A DNA stretch of 64,000 bases from Streptococcus sanguinis (lineage in GTDB: Bacteria > Bacillota > Bacilli > Lactobacillales > Streptococcaceae), in NCBI RefSeq assembly GCF_900475275.1, contig NZ_LS483364.1, positions 620,001 to 684,000 of the forward strand, written 5' to 3'. Of this stretch, positions 63,937 through 64,000 are shown in pieces (position 1 is the first letter of the stretch; each line of letters starts with the position of its first letter). The notes beneath the pieces are model-generated. The model was not told the DNA's origin. It did no database searches and saw nothing but the letters and a program-made list of their open reading frames with translations. A program made the translations under genes and the position numbers.

Positions 63937-64000
63937 ATGATTCTTACAGTGACCATGAATCCTTCTATCGATATTTCCTATCCCTTAGAAGAATTGAAAA
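63937..64000 (+). CDS. lacC: tagatose-6-phosphate kinase, 5' end only
   Basis: ATG 63937 starts MILTVTMNPSIDISYPLEEL and runs off the window. The TVTMNPSID motif is the N-terminus of PfkB-family kinases such as LacC, which phosphorylates tagatose-6-phosphate to the 1,6-bisphosphate. Position behind lacAB supports this. Confidence 0.88.
   Translation, partial: MILTVTMNPSIDISYPLEELK

Overview
The window looks like chromosomal DNA of a low-GC Gram-positive bacterium of the mitis/sanguinis group of Streptococcus, most probably Streptococcus sanguinis or a close relative. Supporting features are a Lys-type MurE, the upp-clpP-ylbG-livJHMGF-acuB order, tmk-holB-yabA-rsmI, an LPXTG cell-wall nuclease of the SWAN type next to a trehalose operon, streptococcal families such as DUF1803, and CtsR, CodY, MET-box and M-box regulatory sites. 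The species assignment is inference from gene content recalled from memory. No rRNA, tRNA, intact insertion sequence or CRISPR array is visible.

Layout. 1-7 kb: tail of an ABC exporter locus, a 600-base gap with decayed sequence, then membrane proteins, a YlmA-like ATPase, an AI-2E-family permease and a CNNM/CBS protein. 7.1-11.3 kb: an accessory antagonism locus with three tandem TipC-like immunity genes (the first broken), a putative type VII-secreted toxin with an N-terminal lipase-like domain and a C-terminal helical domain, and two small helical partner genes. 11.3-16.3 kb: a promoter with four 11-base-spaced CiaR-like half sites, then the trehalose regulator, PTS permease and phosphotrehalase. 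16.4-22.4 kb: cell-wall nuclease, pflA, ppaC and small genes. 22.4-26.3 kb: a siderophore/haem-type iron ABC transporter on the minus strand. 26.5-30.5 kb: a CPBP-like protein, murE and a MurJ/YtgP flippase. 30.6-32.9 kb: metB-patB under a MET-box.

33-36.8 kb: a Mg2+ M-box riboswitch, a GST-like gene, an acidic/proline-rich leader peptide embedded in mutually exclusive hairpins, and an mgtA-type P-type ATPase. 36.8-44.4 kb: upp, clpP (CtsR), ylbG, the branched-chain amino-acid transporter (CodY) and a CBS-ACT protein. 44.4-51.4 kb: YitT, tmk-holB-yabA-rsmI, serC-serA and an ArsC/Spx-like protein. 51.5-53.1 kb: an eroded toxin/immunity island. 53.1-61.7 kb: nth, a regulator, a VOC protein, exoA, a DUF3290-DUF421 pair, two DUF805 proteins around an IS-end palindrome, metG and an EcsC-like pair. 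61.9-64 kb: lacR and the start of the tagatose-6-phosphate lac operon, cut by the window end.

The two most interesting systems are (i) the reverse-domain toxin with its TipC-like immunity array, where the start of the toxin gene is echoed after each upstream immunity copy, and (ii) the two-tier control region in front of mgtA. Both are sequence-based proposals that still need homology searches or experiments.
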